Of a stretch of DNA of 55,023 bases, positions 23,617-31,725 are shown one piece after another (within the stretch, counting starts at the first letter, position 1; every line of letters begins with the position of its first letter). Both the position numbers and the translations under genes were made by a program. The stretch is from an uncultured Flavobacteriaceae bacterium (GTDB lineage Bacteria > Bacteroidota > Bacteroidia > Flavobacteriales > Flavobacteriaceae). The notes beneath the pieces were generated by a model. That model made no database searches, had not been told where the DNA came from, and saw only the letters and a program-made list of their open reading frames with translations. The stretch lies in NCBI GenBank assembly GCA_937929935.1, contig CALFUL010000022.1, forward strand, positions 1 to 55,023, written 5' to 3'.

Positions 23617-24987
23617 ATGAAATTAAAATTCCACACAGCGATTATCCTATTTTTAGGATTCATGATGATTGGTAATGCGCAGGATCAAAATGCGGAATGC
23701 ATGACTAATCTCTCCATTTTTGCAGAACATGCAAAAGTTAAAAACTATGATGCAGCATATGAACCATGGAAAATGGTTTATGAAACCTGTCCTAAAATTA
23801 ACTTAGCAGTTTACTCTGTAGGCGAGAAAATTTTAAAAGACAAGTATAAAAAATCTTCAGGTGCTGATAAAGATGGTTTTGCTACTGATTATTTAACCTT
23901 ATTAGAAAACAGGTTGATTCATTTTCCTGCAAAAACTAAGAAAGCTGACATGATTATTAAAAAAGTCTTGTTTAAGTATGATAACAAGTCGATTTCAAAT
24001 GATGATGTTTATGCGCAATTGAGCGAAGGTTTTACTACCGATCTTGCAAACTTTAAAAATCCTAAAGCCCTATACTTATATTTCTCTAGTTTGGTTGATT
24101 TGCATGGCGAGGGTAAAAATCAATTACAAGAAGTTTTTGATGTATATGATAATGTGACTGAGAAAATAGAAAGTGAGAATATCAAGTTAACTGATATTAT
24201 CAGCAAATTGTTACCAAAAGAAGAGGCGGGTACGTTAACTTCTAAAGAAAAAAAGCGTTTAAAGTCAGCGACAACCAATTCAAAGTCATACGGTAAAATT
24301 GCCGGTAGTATTGATTCAAAATTAGGTAAGTTAGCTGATTGTACAAACTTGATACCCTTGTATCAGAAAAATTTTGAAGGCAAGAAAAATGATATAACTT
24401 GGGTAAAAAGAGCAGTAAGTAGAATGTTTAGTAAAGAATGTACTGATGACCCTTTATTTAGACAAATGGTTGAGGTTCAGGCTAATTTAGACCCTTCGGC
24501 TGACGTTTATGTGTATTTAGGTACATTAGAACAAAAAGCTGGTAATACAAGTGCTGCAGTAGCTAATTTTGATAAGGCTCTAGGTCTTGAAACTGACGGA
24601 AGAAAAAAATCAAACATAGCCTATAAAGTTGCTACTATTTATAGAAGAGGTAGCAAGTCAACGGCTAGAAAGTATGCTCAAAAGGCAATTGATGCGAACC
24701 CATCAAATGGTAAGGCGTATTTATTAATTGCTAGTTTATATGCATCAAGTGCTAACAATTGTGGTACCACTACTTTTGATAAATTGGCGATGTACTGGAA
24801 AGCAGCTGAAATGGCTCGCAAGGCATCTCGTGTAGACCCTTCATTAAGTTCTAGAGCAGGTAAATCAGTAAAAAGTTATATGGCTAAGGCACCAACAAAG
24901 TCAATGATTTTTGAAAAAAACATGGCTGGTAAAACAGTAAATTTTAATTGTTGGGTAGGCGGTAGCATAAAAGTGCCAAGTTTGTAA
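23617..24987 (+). CDS. Secreted TPR-repeat protein
   Basis: I place the start at the ATG at 23617 (MKLKFHTAIILFLGFMMIG), which begins the signal peptide; the frame extends upstream into the barrel gene without useful sequence. The 456-aa protein has tetratricopeptide-like repeats, clearest at the C-terminal half (ADVYVYLGTLEQKAGNTSAA, SNIAYKVATIYRRGSKSTA, GKAYLLIASLYASSANNC). It likely acts as a periplasmic scaffold. The downstream lptC begins immediately at its stop codon. Confidence 0.7.
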   Translation: MKLKFHTAIILFLGFMMIGNAQDQNAECMTNLSIFAEHAKVKNYDAAYEPWKMVYETCPKINLAVYSVGEKILKDKYKKSSGADKDGFATDYLTLLENRLIHFPAKTKKADMIIKKVLFKYDNKSISNDDVYAQLSEGFTTDLANFKNPKALYLYFSSLVDLHGEGKNQLQEVFDVYDNVTEKIESENIKLTDIISKLLPKEEAGTLTSKEKKRLKSATTNSKSYGKIAGSIDSKLGKLADCTNLIPLYQKNFEGKKNDITWVKRAVSRMFSKECTDDPLFRQMVEVQANLDPSADVYVYLGTLEQKAGNTSAAVANFDKALGLETDGRKKSNIAYKVATIYRRGSKSTARKYAQKAIDANPSNGKAYLLIASLYASSANNCGTTTFDKLAMYWKAAEMARKASRVDPSLSSRAGKSVKSYMAKAPTKSMIFEKNMAGKTVNFNCWVGGSIKVPSL

Positions 24988-25590
24988 ATGAAAAATAATT
25001 TCAAGTATATGAAAAGCATTGTGATGGTTAGCATCACAATGCTTTTTTTGTCTTGTACTGACACCTATAGACGTGTTGGTGATGAGGCGCAAAAGAAAGT
25101 TTTTCCCATAGGTGTGGGCGAAAATTTTGTTTTGACGTATACTGAAGCGAATGCAATAATAAATACTGAAGACTCTGGTTCATCAAGAGTAATTTCAATT
25201 TTGTCGAGCCCTAAAAATGAAGATTTTACCAATCTTAGTTTTCCGCATCAAAAATTTCCTGAAGGTTTGGTAGTTGATTTTTTTGATGATAAAAATCAAA
25301 AAAGTAAAATAACCGCTGACTATGGTATTATTTATTCTGAAACGAATTTAATAGATTTACGTGGTAATGTAGTTATTGAAAGCCACGATGGCAAAAAACT
25401 AGAAGCCCCTCAATTGTATTATGATCAGGCAAATGAATGGATTTTTACACAAGAAAAATTTAAATACACCAACCCAGAAGAAGGTACAATTATGGACGGA
25501 GAAGGCATGGATTTTAATAAAAACCTAAGTTACTTACACGCTAATAAAACCTATGGCCTAATGCTAATAAAAGAAAGTAGTAATGAATAA
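24988..25590 (+). CDS. lptC: LPS export periplasmic protein LptC
   Basis: The 200-aa lipoprotein-like protein has a signal ending in TMLFLSC, a conserved opening EAQKKVFPIGVGENFVLTYT, and the LptC/OstA-type beta-jellyroll (KITADYGIIYSETNLIDLRG, LYYDQANEWIFTQE). LptC receives LPS from LptBFG and passes it to LptA. The ATG at 24988 abuts the upstream stop; the ATG at 25009 is an alternative start. The signal-peptide codons are a perfect 15-bp inverted repeat followed by T7 (25012-25049), an intrinsic-terminator shape inside the coding region. The next gene overlaps it by 8 nt. Confidence 0.8.
   Translation: MKNNFKYMKSIVMVSITMLFLSCTDTYRRVGDEAQKKVFPIGVGENFVLTYTEANAIINTEDSGSSRVISILSSPKNEDFTNLSFPHQKFPEGLVVDFFDDKNQKSKITADYGIIYSETNLIDLRGNVVIESHDGKKLEAPQLYYDQANEWIFTQEKFKYTNPEEGTIMDGEGMDFNKNLSYLHANKTYGLMLIKESSNE
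25012..25049 (+). terminator. Terminator-like hairpin inside lptC signal-peptide codons
   Basis: The left arm 25012-25026 and right arm 25032-25046 are exact reverse complements over 15 bp, with a GTTAG loop, and the T run continues to 25049. It is as strong as any terminator in the window yet lies wholly within codons 9-21 of lptC. Confidence 0.75.
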
Positions 25591-25786
25591 ATATTTAAAA
25601 TTTACCGTTTATATTAATCTAATCGTAGCTGTTTTATCAGCCTTCATGGCTTTTAATCTTTGGGGTGTTGATCGTTCACGTGCCTATATATTTATTTTCT
25701 TAACCGTAATTACCACTTTCATGTTTTTCTTTAGAAAACATTATCTCAATAAATTTGAAAAGCGAAAACGCGATAATAAAGAATAA
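25583..25786 (+). CDS. Small two-helix membrane protein
   Basis: A 67-aa protein with two hydrophobic helices (FTVYINLIVAVLSAFMAF and AYIFIFLTVITTFMFFF) and a basic C-terminal tail (KFEKRKRDNKE). It overlaps lptC by 8 nt and ends 2 nt before the CorC-like gene. A small gene in this position recurs in flavobacteria as far as I recall, but no function is known to me. A link to LPS export or to the CNNM-type transporter is only positional. Confidence 0.6.
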   Translation: MNKYLKFTVYINLIVAVLSAFMAFNLWGVDRSRAYIFIFLTVITTFMFFFRKHYLNKFEKRKRDNKE

Positions 25787-25788
25787 CA

Positions 25789-27078
25789 TTGGATCTATCA
25801 ATACTCATCATTCTACTATCATTGTTTTTTTCTGCATTCTTTTCAGGAATGGAGATTGCCTTTGTTTCTGCCAACAAAATACATATTGAAATTGAGAAAA
25901 AACAAGTCGGATTTCTCGCCAAAATATTAGCACGTCTTACTAAAAAACCTTCCAAATTTATTGCTACCATGTTAATTGGCAATAATATTTCATTGGTTGT
26001 TTACGGTCTTTTTATGGGTGAAGTTTTAATGAATTGGTTTCAACAATGGTTACCAAAAAGCAGTGGGTTTTTGAATTTGCTCTTAACTGACTTTAGTCTC
26101 TTTTCAAAAACCGTCATTTCAACCTTGATCATATTAATCACTGCTGAGTTTTTGCCAAAAGTGTTATCTCAAATATATTCAAACACCTTATTGAAAATTT
26201 TAGCCTTACCCGCGTACATATTTTACGTGCTTTTTTCGCCAATTTCTTGGTTTATAATGAATATATCAGACTTCATATTGAGAACTTTTTTTAAAACTGA
26301 CGGCGATGAGGTACAATTGGCTTTTAGTAAAATTGAATTAGGTGATTACATTACAGAACAAATGGAAACGGTTGAAGAAAAAGATGAGGTTGATTCTGAG
26401 ATTCTAATCTTTCAAAATGCGCTTGACTTTACGGCTGTTAAGGCTCGCGAAGTTATGGTACCCCGAACTGAAATTGCGGCGGTAGAATTACATGAGACTC
26501 CTAAAATTGTAGCAAAATTATTTACAGAAACTGGGTATTCTAAAATATTGATTTTCAAAGATACCGTTGATAATATCATTGGGTATGTGCACTCATATGA
26601 AATGTTTAAAAAGCCAAAATCAATTAAGAGTATTCTCAGACCCGTGGAGTTTGTACCAGAAACCATGTTGATACATGATATTTTAAAGGTATTGACTAAA
26701 AAACGAAAGAGCATAGCCGTAGTTTTAGATGAATACGGGGGTACCTCAGGTATTATGACTGTTGAAGATATTGTTGAAGAACTCTTTGGCGAAATTGAAG
26801 ATGAGCATGATACTACTGATTTAATAGAAGAATTAATAGACGAGCATACGTATAAGTTCTCAGCACGATTAGAGGTTGATTATTTAAATGAAAACTATAA
26901 ATTAGAGCTACCTGAAGATGATGAATATGAAACCTTAGGAGGTTTAATAGTTAGTAAAACAGGAGCCTTACCCGAACAAAATTCTGAAATAGAAATAGAA
27001 AATTTTAAATTTGTAATTCTTGAATCATCGAATACCAAGATTGATTTGGTTACACTGCAAGTGAATAACAAAGATTAG
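25789..27078 (+). CDS. CNNM/CorC-HlyC family membrane protein (hemolysin family)
   Basis: The 429-aa protein starts at a TTG codon 2 nt after the previous stop. The N-terminus MDLSILIILLSLFFSAFFSG is the standard beginning of the family, so TTG is preferred over any later ATG. It has an N-terminal DUF21/CNNM domain (about four helices, FFSGMEIAFVSANK), two CBS domains in the middle (VMVPRTEIAAVEL; VVLDEYGGTSGIMTVEDIVE) and a C-terminal CorC_HlyC domain (YETLGGLIVSKTGALPEQ). Relatives affect magnesium/cobalt homeostasis; the hemolysin label is historical. GldE-like relatives occur in gliding flavobacteria, which I cannot exclude. Confidence 0.82.
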   Translation: MDLSILIILLSLFFSAFFSGMEIAFVSANKIHIEIEKKQVGFLAKILARLTKKPSKFIATMLIGNNISLVVYGLFMGEVLMNWFQQWLPKSSGFLNLLLTDFSLFSKTVISTLIILITAEFLPKVLSQIYSNTLLKILALPAYIFYVLFSPISWFIMNISDFILRTFFKTDGDEVQLAFSKIELGDYITEQMETVEEKDEVDSEILIFQNALDFTAVKAREVMVPRTEIAAVELHETPKIVAKLFTETGYSKILIFKDTVDNIIGYVHSYEMFKKPKSIKSILRPVEFVPETMLIHDILKVLTKKRKSIAVVLDEYGGTSGIMTVEDIVEELFGEIEDEHDTTDLIEELIDEHTYKFSARLEVDYLNENYKLELPEDDEYETLGGLIVSKTGALPEQNSEIEIENFKFVILESSNTKIDLVTLQVNNKD

Positions 27079-27127
27079 TACCCTAGACAGACTACAACTT
27101 TATCATTATTCTTAAGGTAAAGACCTC

Positions 27128-27158
27128 TTTATTATTCGAAAAGAAAGTGGTAATTTTG
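27128..27158 (+). promoter_or_regulatory. Promoter of ppiD-like gene
   Basis: A perfect -7 box TAATTTTG (27151-27158) is preceded at 19 nt by TTTA, close to the TTTG -33 consensus. It is 27 bp before the ATG at 27185. Confidence 0.55.
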
Positions 27159-27184
27159 CCCACTTATTCAAAACATCTTTTATA

Positions 27185-29296
27185 ATGGCAATTTTAGAGA
27201 ATATTCGAAAGCGAACCACAATTTTAATTTTAATAATTGGTCTTGCTCTTTTTGCATTTGTAGCATCTGGTATTTTTACTGCTGATTTTTTTACGTCAGG
27301 AGTTAAAGTAGGGTCTTCAGTGGCAGAAGTAAATGGTAAAGAATTATCAATTGATGATTTTAGGCAAAAACTTGAAATTGCCACAAACAATTCAGGCCCA
27401 ACAGCATCATCGTTACAATTAGTTAATCAAGTTTATGACCAAGAAATCCGTAACGCCATATTAGAGGAACAATTTGAAACACTTGGTGTTGTTATCGAAC
27501 AAGACCAGATTATCAATTATTTGAAAAACACAGGTTACGCTCAAAACCCTCAATTTCAAGATGCGAATGGTATTTTTGATGAAAACATTTTTAAGAGCGC
27601 AGTAGCTGATTGGAAAGCTGAAGAAAATCAATTCTTATATAATAATTGGCTGCGAACAGAAAAAGAGATTATTAAACTCGCGAAAGAGCAAACCTACTTT
27701 AATTTAATAAAGGCTGGTGTTGGTGCAACTTTAAATGAAGGCCAGTTAGACTATAAGCTTGCAACAGATAAAGTAAACTTTCAATATGTTCGAGTACCGT
27801 ACTCTTCAATTGTTGACAGTACAATTACGGTTAGTAAGAGCGAGATTGCTTCTTATATTGAAAAAAACAAAGAAGATTATCAGCAAGAAAAATCAAGAGA
27901 TGTTCAATTTGTGCTTTTTGAAGAAAAACCATCTGAAAAAGATGATGCTGCTGTAAAAAATAGAATTCTAAAAATGATTAATGACCAAGAAGTTTCAGAC
28001 ACAAATGAGATTGAACTTGGTCTAAAAAATACAACTGACTTAGCGACTTTTTTAGATATTAAATCTGATACTAAATTTGACACTGTTTATAGATCTAAAA
28101 AAGAAATATCAGCGATTTTTGCTGATAGTTTATTTAATTTACCAGTGGGTGCCTTATACGGGCCTTATAAAGATGGTAACTTCTACAAAGTTGCTAAAAT
28201 GAATGGTAAAAAAAGAAACGGAGAAGTTAAAGCAAGTCATATTTTAATTAGATATGTGGGGTCTCAAACTGCTGATGACACAGTAATCAGAACAAAAGAA
28301 GAGGCGAAAGAGGAAGCGAATAGGTTGTTAAGAGAAGCTAAGAAATCAGGAACCGTTTTTGCTGATTTAGCTCGAGATAATTCTGAAGGGCCTTCAGCAC
28401 CAAATGGTGGCGATCTTGGATTCTTTCAAGAAGGTAGAATGGTACCAGCATTCAATGACTTTTCTTTTGATAACCCTAAAGGTGCTTTAGGTGTTGTTGA
28501 AACTGATTTTGGTTTTCATGTAATCAAAATTGATGATAAAGCTGATTTGGTTCAAATTGGTTATTTGTCATTAGAGGTTGCGCCATCTGAAGAAACTTCA
28601 AATCAATTATTTACTGATGTAACTAAATTTGAAATGGCTTCAACTGAAGGCGGAAAAATATTCACTGACCTTGCTAAAGAAAGTAACTATTTGGTTAGAC
28701 CTGTAAATAAGATAAAAGCTTTAGATGAAAATCTTCCAGGACTTACCAATCAACGTTCTATTGTGAAATGGGCATTTAATGAAGAAACAGAAATAGGAGA
28801 CATCAAAAGATTTAACGTCAATGACGGATATGCAGTTGTTCAATTGACAGCAGCATTTAAAGAAGGTTTGATGTCAGTGGCAGATGCCACAGCAACTGTG
28901 CTTCCAAAAATCAGAAAAGAAAGAAAAGCGTCTCAAATAATGAGTTTACACAAAGGCAAGACAATTGAGGCATTATCTTCTGATGCTAGTCAAGCAATGT
29001 CAAATGCAAATTCATTAACGGTAAAATCTCCAACAATTCCGGGGTCAGGTAGTGAACCATTGGTTGTAGGTACAGCAATGGCTATGGCTGAAGGTGAAAC
29101 TTCAGGCTTGATTGAAGGTAATACAGGTGTTTTTATGATTAAGGTAATATCAAAGGAGTTGGCACCTGATGTAGAGAATTATAGTACCTATGCAAACACT
29201 CTAAAGAACACTGCTGCAAGCAAAGTAAATACGGCAGTATATAATGCTTTAAAAGAAGCTTCTGAAATTGAAGATAAAAGAGAAACGTTTTACTAA
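27185..29296 (+). CDS. ppiD: Peptidyl-prolyl cis-trans isomerase, PpiD/SurA type
   Basis: The 703-aa protein has the PpiD signature N-terminus (MAILENIRKRTTILILIIGL) with one membrane helix. A SurA_N-like chaperone region follows (VNGKELSIDDFRQKLE). A parvulin domain lies around residues 340-440 (VKASHILIRYVGSQ, GPSAPNGGDLGFFQEGRMV, ETDFGFHVIKIDD), and a C-terminal chaperone region completes it. It assists folding of outer-membrane and secreted proteins from the periplasmic face of the inner membrane. It is followed by a 12-bp terminator at 29319. Confidence 0.85.
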   Translation: MAILENIRKRTTILILIIGLALFAFVASGIFTADFFTSGVKVGSSVAEVNGKELSIDDFRQKLEIATNNSGPTASSLQLVNQVYDQEIRNAILEEQFETLGVVIEQDQIINYLKNTGYAQNPQFQDANGIFDENIFKSAVADWKAEENQFLYNNWLRTEKEIIKLAKEQTYFNLIKAGVGATLNEGQLDYKLATDKVNFQYVRVPYSSIVDSTITVSKSEIASYIEKNKEDYQQEKSRDVQFVLFEEKPSEKDDAAVKNRILKMINDQEVSDTNEIELGLKNTTDLATFLDIKSDTKFDTVYRSKKEISAIFADSLFNLPVGALYGPYKDGNFYKVAKMNGKKRNGEVKASHILIRYVGSQTADDTVIRTKEEAKEEANRLLREAKKSGTVFADLARDNSEGPSAPNGGDLGFFQEGRMVPAFNDFSFDNPKGALGVVETDFGFHVIKIDDKADLVQIGYLSLEVAPSEETSNQLFTDVTKFEMASTEGGKIFTDLAKESNYLVRPVNKIKALDENLPGLTNQRSIVKWAFNEETEIGDIKRFNVNDGYAVVQLTAAFKEGLMSVADATATVLPKIRKERKASQIMSLHKGKTIEALSSDASQAMSNANSLTVKSPTIPGSGSEPLVVGTAMAMAEGETSGLIEGNTGVFMIKVISKELAPDVENYSTYANTLKNTAASKVNTAVYNALKEASEIEDKRETFY

Positions 29297-29318
29297 AAAA
29301 CGCTCATTCTTAAAAACT

Positions 29319-29353
29319 AATTCCGGAAGATTTTTTCTTTCGGAATTTTTTTT
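29319..29353 (+). terminator. Intrinsic terminator of ppiD
   Basis: The arm 29319-29330 (AATTCCGGAAGA) pairs with 29336-29347 with one wobble, the loop is T5, and T8 follows. The T run reaches the stop codon of the converging GHMP kinase gene. Confidence 0.8.
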
Positions 29354-30257
29354 ACAACACCATTTGCGAATAGGGTACAATTGTAGAATAGCCTTTTGCC
29401 TTGAAGTAATCAGGTGCTTCATTGCCCGTAGCCAATACAAAATCGCCGCCCCAAGCCCCGAGGCTTTTTATCTTTCCGGTATAGTCTGAAAATAATCTTT
29501 CTTGAACGGTTATGATGCCCAAGACTTTTTCCATTTCAGCTTCATGTTGCCCTATGAGCTTCTCAAATTGAATCAATTCAGTGCATTGAATCATTTGCCT
29601 GCTTATTTCTGAAAAAGTTTCTAATAAGGCCTTATTAGTTGTTTTTCTTTTTTTGTACGCCTGAATGGCTTCTCTACTATTCATTTTTTGATTGAGATGC
29701 ACAAAATAAAGCTGTTCTTTGAAAGGCGGGTCAAAGACTACTTTATGAACAGTAGGGTTTTGATTTAATACCTGATAGGTTATAGGTGTGTCATTTTGCG
29801 CACAAGCAATATCATATCCGCTACCTTGAAAAGAATTCCATAATACCTGAAAGGCATCCACTTTTGCCCATTGCGCAATATTATTAATGAGGGTTGATGA
29901 AGACCCTAGGCCCCAATCACGAGCGAATTCTAGTTTTGTCTCAACAGTACATCCTTTTACATCCTTTAAAAAATAAGGATTCATGTCTTGAGCGGCTTTC
30001 AAAATTTTTACTAAGGTTGTTGAAGTTTCAGTATCTGAAGATGATTTCAATTCATTGAGCTGCATATCATAGATACCCTCAAACCAAACCTTATTTTTTT
30101 CATCAAAACTTTTCCAGATAAGTTGTTCTTTAGAATGTTCTGAAACCTTTAAAGTTTGTCCAAATTTTGTCGGAATCGCCAAACTAACGGCACCATCTAA
30201 AATGACGTATTCGCCACTAATCAAAAGTTTTCCGTTGCTATGAAATTCTTTAGACAT
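29352..30257 (-). CDS. GYDIA-family GHMP kinase (mevalonate-pathway kinase-like)
   Basis: The 301-aa protein begins with KLLISGEYVILDGAVSLAIP, the GHMP-kinase N-terminal motif, and has a modified phosphate-binding loop DWGLGSSSTLINNIAQW. The GYDIA motif lies in GSGYDIACAQND. In Bacteroidota this group sits beside HMG-CoA reductase and is thought to act in the mevalonate pathway, although which phosphorylation it performs is not certain. Its ATG overlaps the HMG-CoA reductase stop by one base (TAATG), showing translational coupling. Confidence 0.82.
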   Translation of the reverse strand: MSKEFHSNGKLLISGEYVILDGAVSLAIPTKFGQTLKVSEHSKEQLIWKSFDEKNKVWFEGIYDMQLNELKSSSDTETSTTLVKILKAAQDMNPYFLKDVKGCTVETKLEFARDWGLGSSSTLINNIAQWAKVDAFQVLWNSFQGSGYDIACAQNDTPITYQVLNQNPTVHKVVFDPPFKEQLYFVHLNQKMNSREAIQAYKKRKTTNKALLETFSEISRQMIQCTELIQFEKLIGQHEAEMEKVLGIITVQERLFSDYTGKIKSLGAWGGDFVLATGNEAPDYFKAKGYSTIVPYSQMVL

Positions 30258-31576
30258 TAGTTGTTTTTTAAAGACTCAAATTGTGCAACAACGTCGCTGT
30301 GCGTGACTTTATTTTCTTTGAAGTGATTGACAATGATTTTCTTTTCGTTTTCATTAGCACCCAGCTGATTGAGAATGTTCATAAGGTGCATTTTCATGTG
30401 TCCCTCTTGTATTCCGGTGGTTACCAAAGAACTGACAGCGGCAAAGTTCTGAGCTAAACCAGCTACTGCAACAATTTGCATTAATTCTTCAGCAGACGGT
30501 TTTTGTAAAATTTCTAAAGCGAGTTTTACCAAGGGGTGTAATCTTGTTAAACCACCAACCGTACCTAAAGCTAAGGGTACTTCTATCCAAAATTTAAAAA
30601 TTCCGTTTTCTATAGTGGCGTGGGTAAGGCTCTTGTATAATCCGTCTTTAGCGGCATGTGCATGCACGCCAGCTTCAATGGCCCTAAAATCATTACCTGT
30701 GGCAATTACAACGGCATCTATGCCATTCATTATGCCCTTATTGTGGGTTACTGCCCTGTGAGGTTCAATTTTGGCAATAGTTATTGCACGAACCATTTTT
30801 TCAGCAAATTGTTGGGCTGTAATTGCACCTTTAATTTCTAACTGTTCAATTGGGCAAGAAACTTCAGCACGTACCAAACAGTTAGGTACATAGTTGCTCA
30901 AGATGCTCATCACTATTTCTATTTCTTTTTCTTCATGTGTAAAACCATCATAGTTTTGCGCTTCTTCTTTAAAGGTTGTTGCAAATTGCTCTAAACAAGA
31001 GTTAATGAAATTCGCACCCATAGCATCTTTGGTTTCAAAGGTGCAATGCAGCTGATAATAGTTTGCTAAATCTTGTGTTTTGTCTCTTAATTCAATGTTT
31101 GAAACCCCGCCGCCGCGCTTTTCCATATTACGGGTAAGGTGTTTCGCCTCTTCAAGTAATGTGGGTTTTATTTTTTCAAAAAAGGTGTTCAGTTTTTCAA
31201 CAGGGCCTGTGTACATAAAATGGACTTGCCCAATTTTTTCAGTACCTAATATCGTTGTTTTAAAGCCACCTCGTTTCAACCAAAATTTAGCCGCCTTACT
31301 CGCTGCAGCAACCACAGAACTTTCTTCAATGGCCATTGGTATGGCATATAAATTATCATTGATTAAAAAGTTAGGGGCAATGCCCAAAGGCAAGAAAAAA
31401 TTAGAGAGGGTATTTTCAATAAACTCATCGTGTAGTTTCTGAAGTTTTTCATCTTCATGCCAATACTGTTCAAGTAGTTTTATAGCAGCTTCTGGATCAG
31501 CAGTATAATTGTTGGCTATCAGTTTGATCTTGTCAATTTTCGTCAATTTCGAAAAGCCTTCAATGGGTTTCATCAT
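30257..31576 (-). CDS. mvaA: Hydroxymethylglutaryl-CoA reductase (class II)
   Basis: The 439-aa length and motifs are those of class II (bacterial) HMG-CoA reductase: IENTLSNFFLPLGIAPNF with the catalytic glutamate, RAVTHNKGIMNGIDAVVIAT with the catalytic lysine, and ATGNDFRAIEAGVHAHA with the aspartate. GTVGGLTRLHPLVKLAL follows. It interconverts HMG-CoA and mevalonate; in flavobacteria it feeds isoprenoid synthesis. The start at 31576 or at the next codon (31573, both ATG) is undecided. The coupled downstream kinase supports a biosynthetic role. Confidence 0.9.
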   Translation of the reverse strand: MMKPIEGFSKLTKIDKIKLIANNYTADPEAAIKLLEQYWHEDEKLQKLHDEFIENTLSNFFLPLGIAPNFLINDNLYAIPMAIEESSVVAAASKAAKFWLKRGGFKTTILGTEKIGQVHFMYTGPVEKLNTFFEKIKPTLLEEAKHLTRNMEKRGGGVSNIELRDKTQDLANYYQLHCTFETKDAMGANFINSCLEQFATTFKEEAQNYDGFTHEEKEIEIVMSILSNYVPNCLVRAEVSCPIEQLEIKGAITAQQFAEKMVRAITIAKIEPHRAVTHNKGIMNGIDAVVIATGNDFRAIEAGVHAHAAKDGLYKSLTHATIENGIFKFWIEVPLALGTVGGLTRLHPLVKLALEILQKPSAEELMQIVAVAGLAQNFAAVSSLVTTGIQEGHMKMHLMNILNQLGANENEKKIIVNHFKENKVTHSDVVAQFESLKNN

Positions 31577-31725
31577 GGGGATAATGCTTTAGGTAAAGAT
31601 ACATATAAACGCCATAAAGCATTGCTTGACTTTAACGCGATACATCAATCCATTTTTTTTAAAAGAATCGAGGTTATTCGTATAATATTCACTAAACTTA
31701 CAAGGTTAATTATTTTTTTAAAAGC

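Noticed and set aside
24876..25092. Minus-strand frames at the TPR/lptC junction with a signal-like KSIVMLTITMLF.
   Set aside because: They mirror the lptC signal peptide because the DNA there is a perfect inverted repeat; the plus-strand gene is the supported one.
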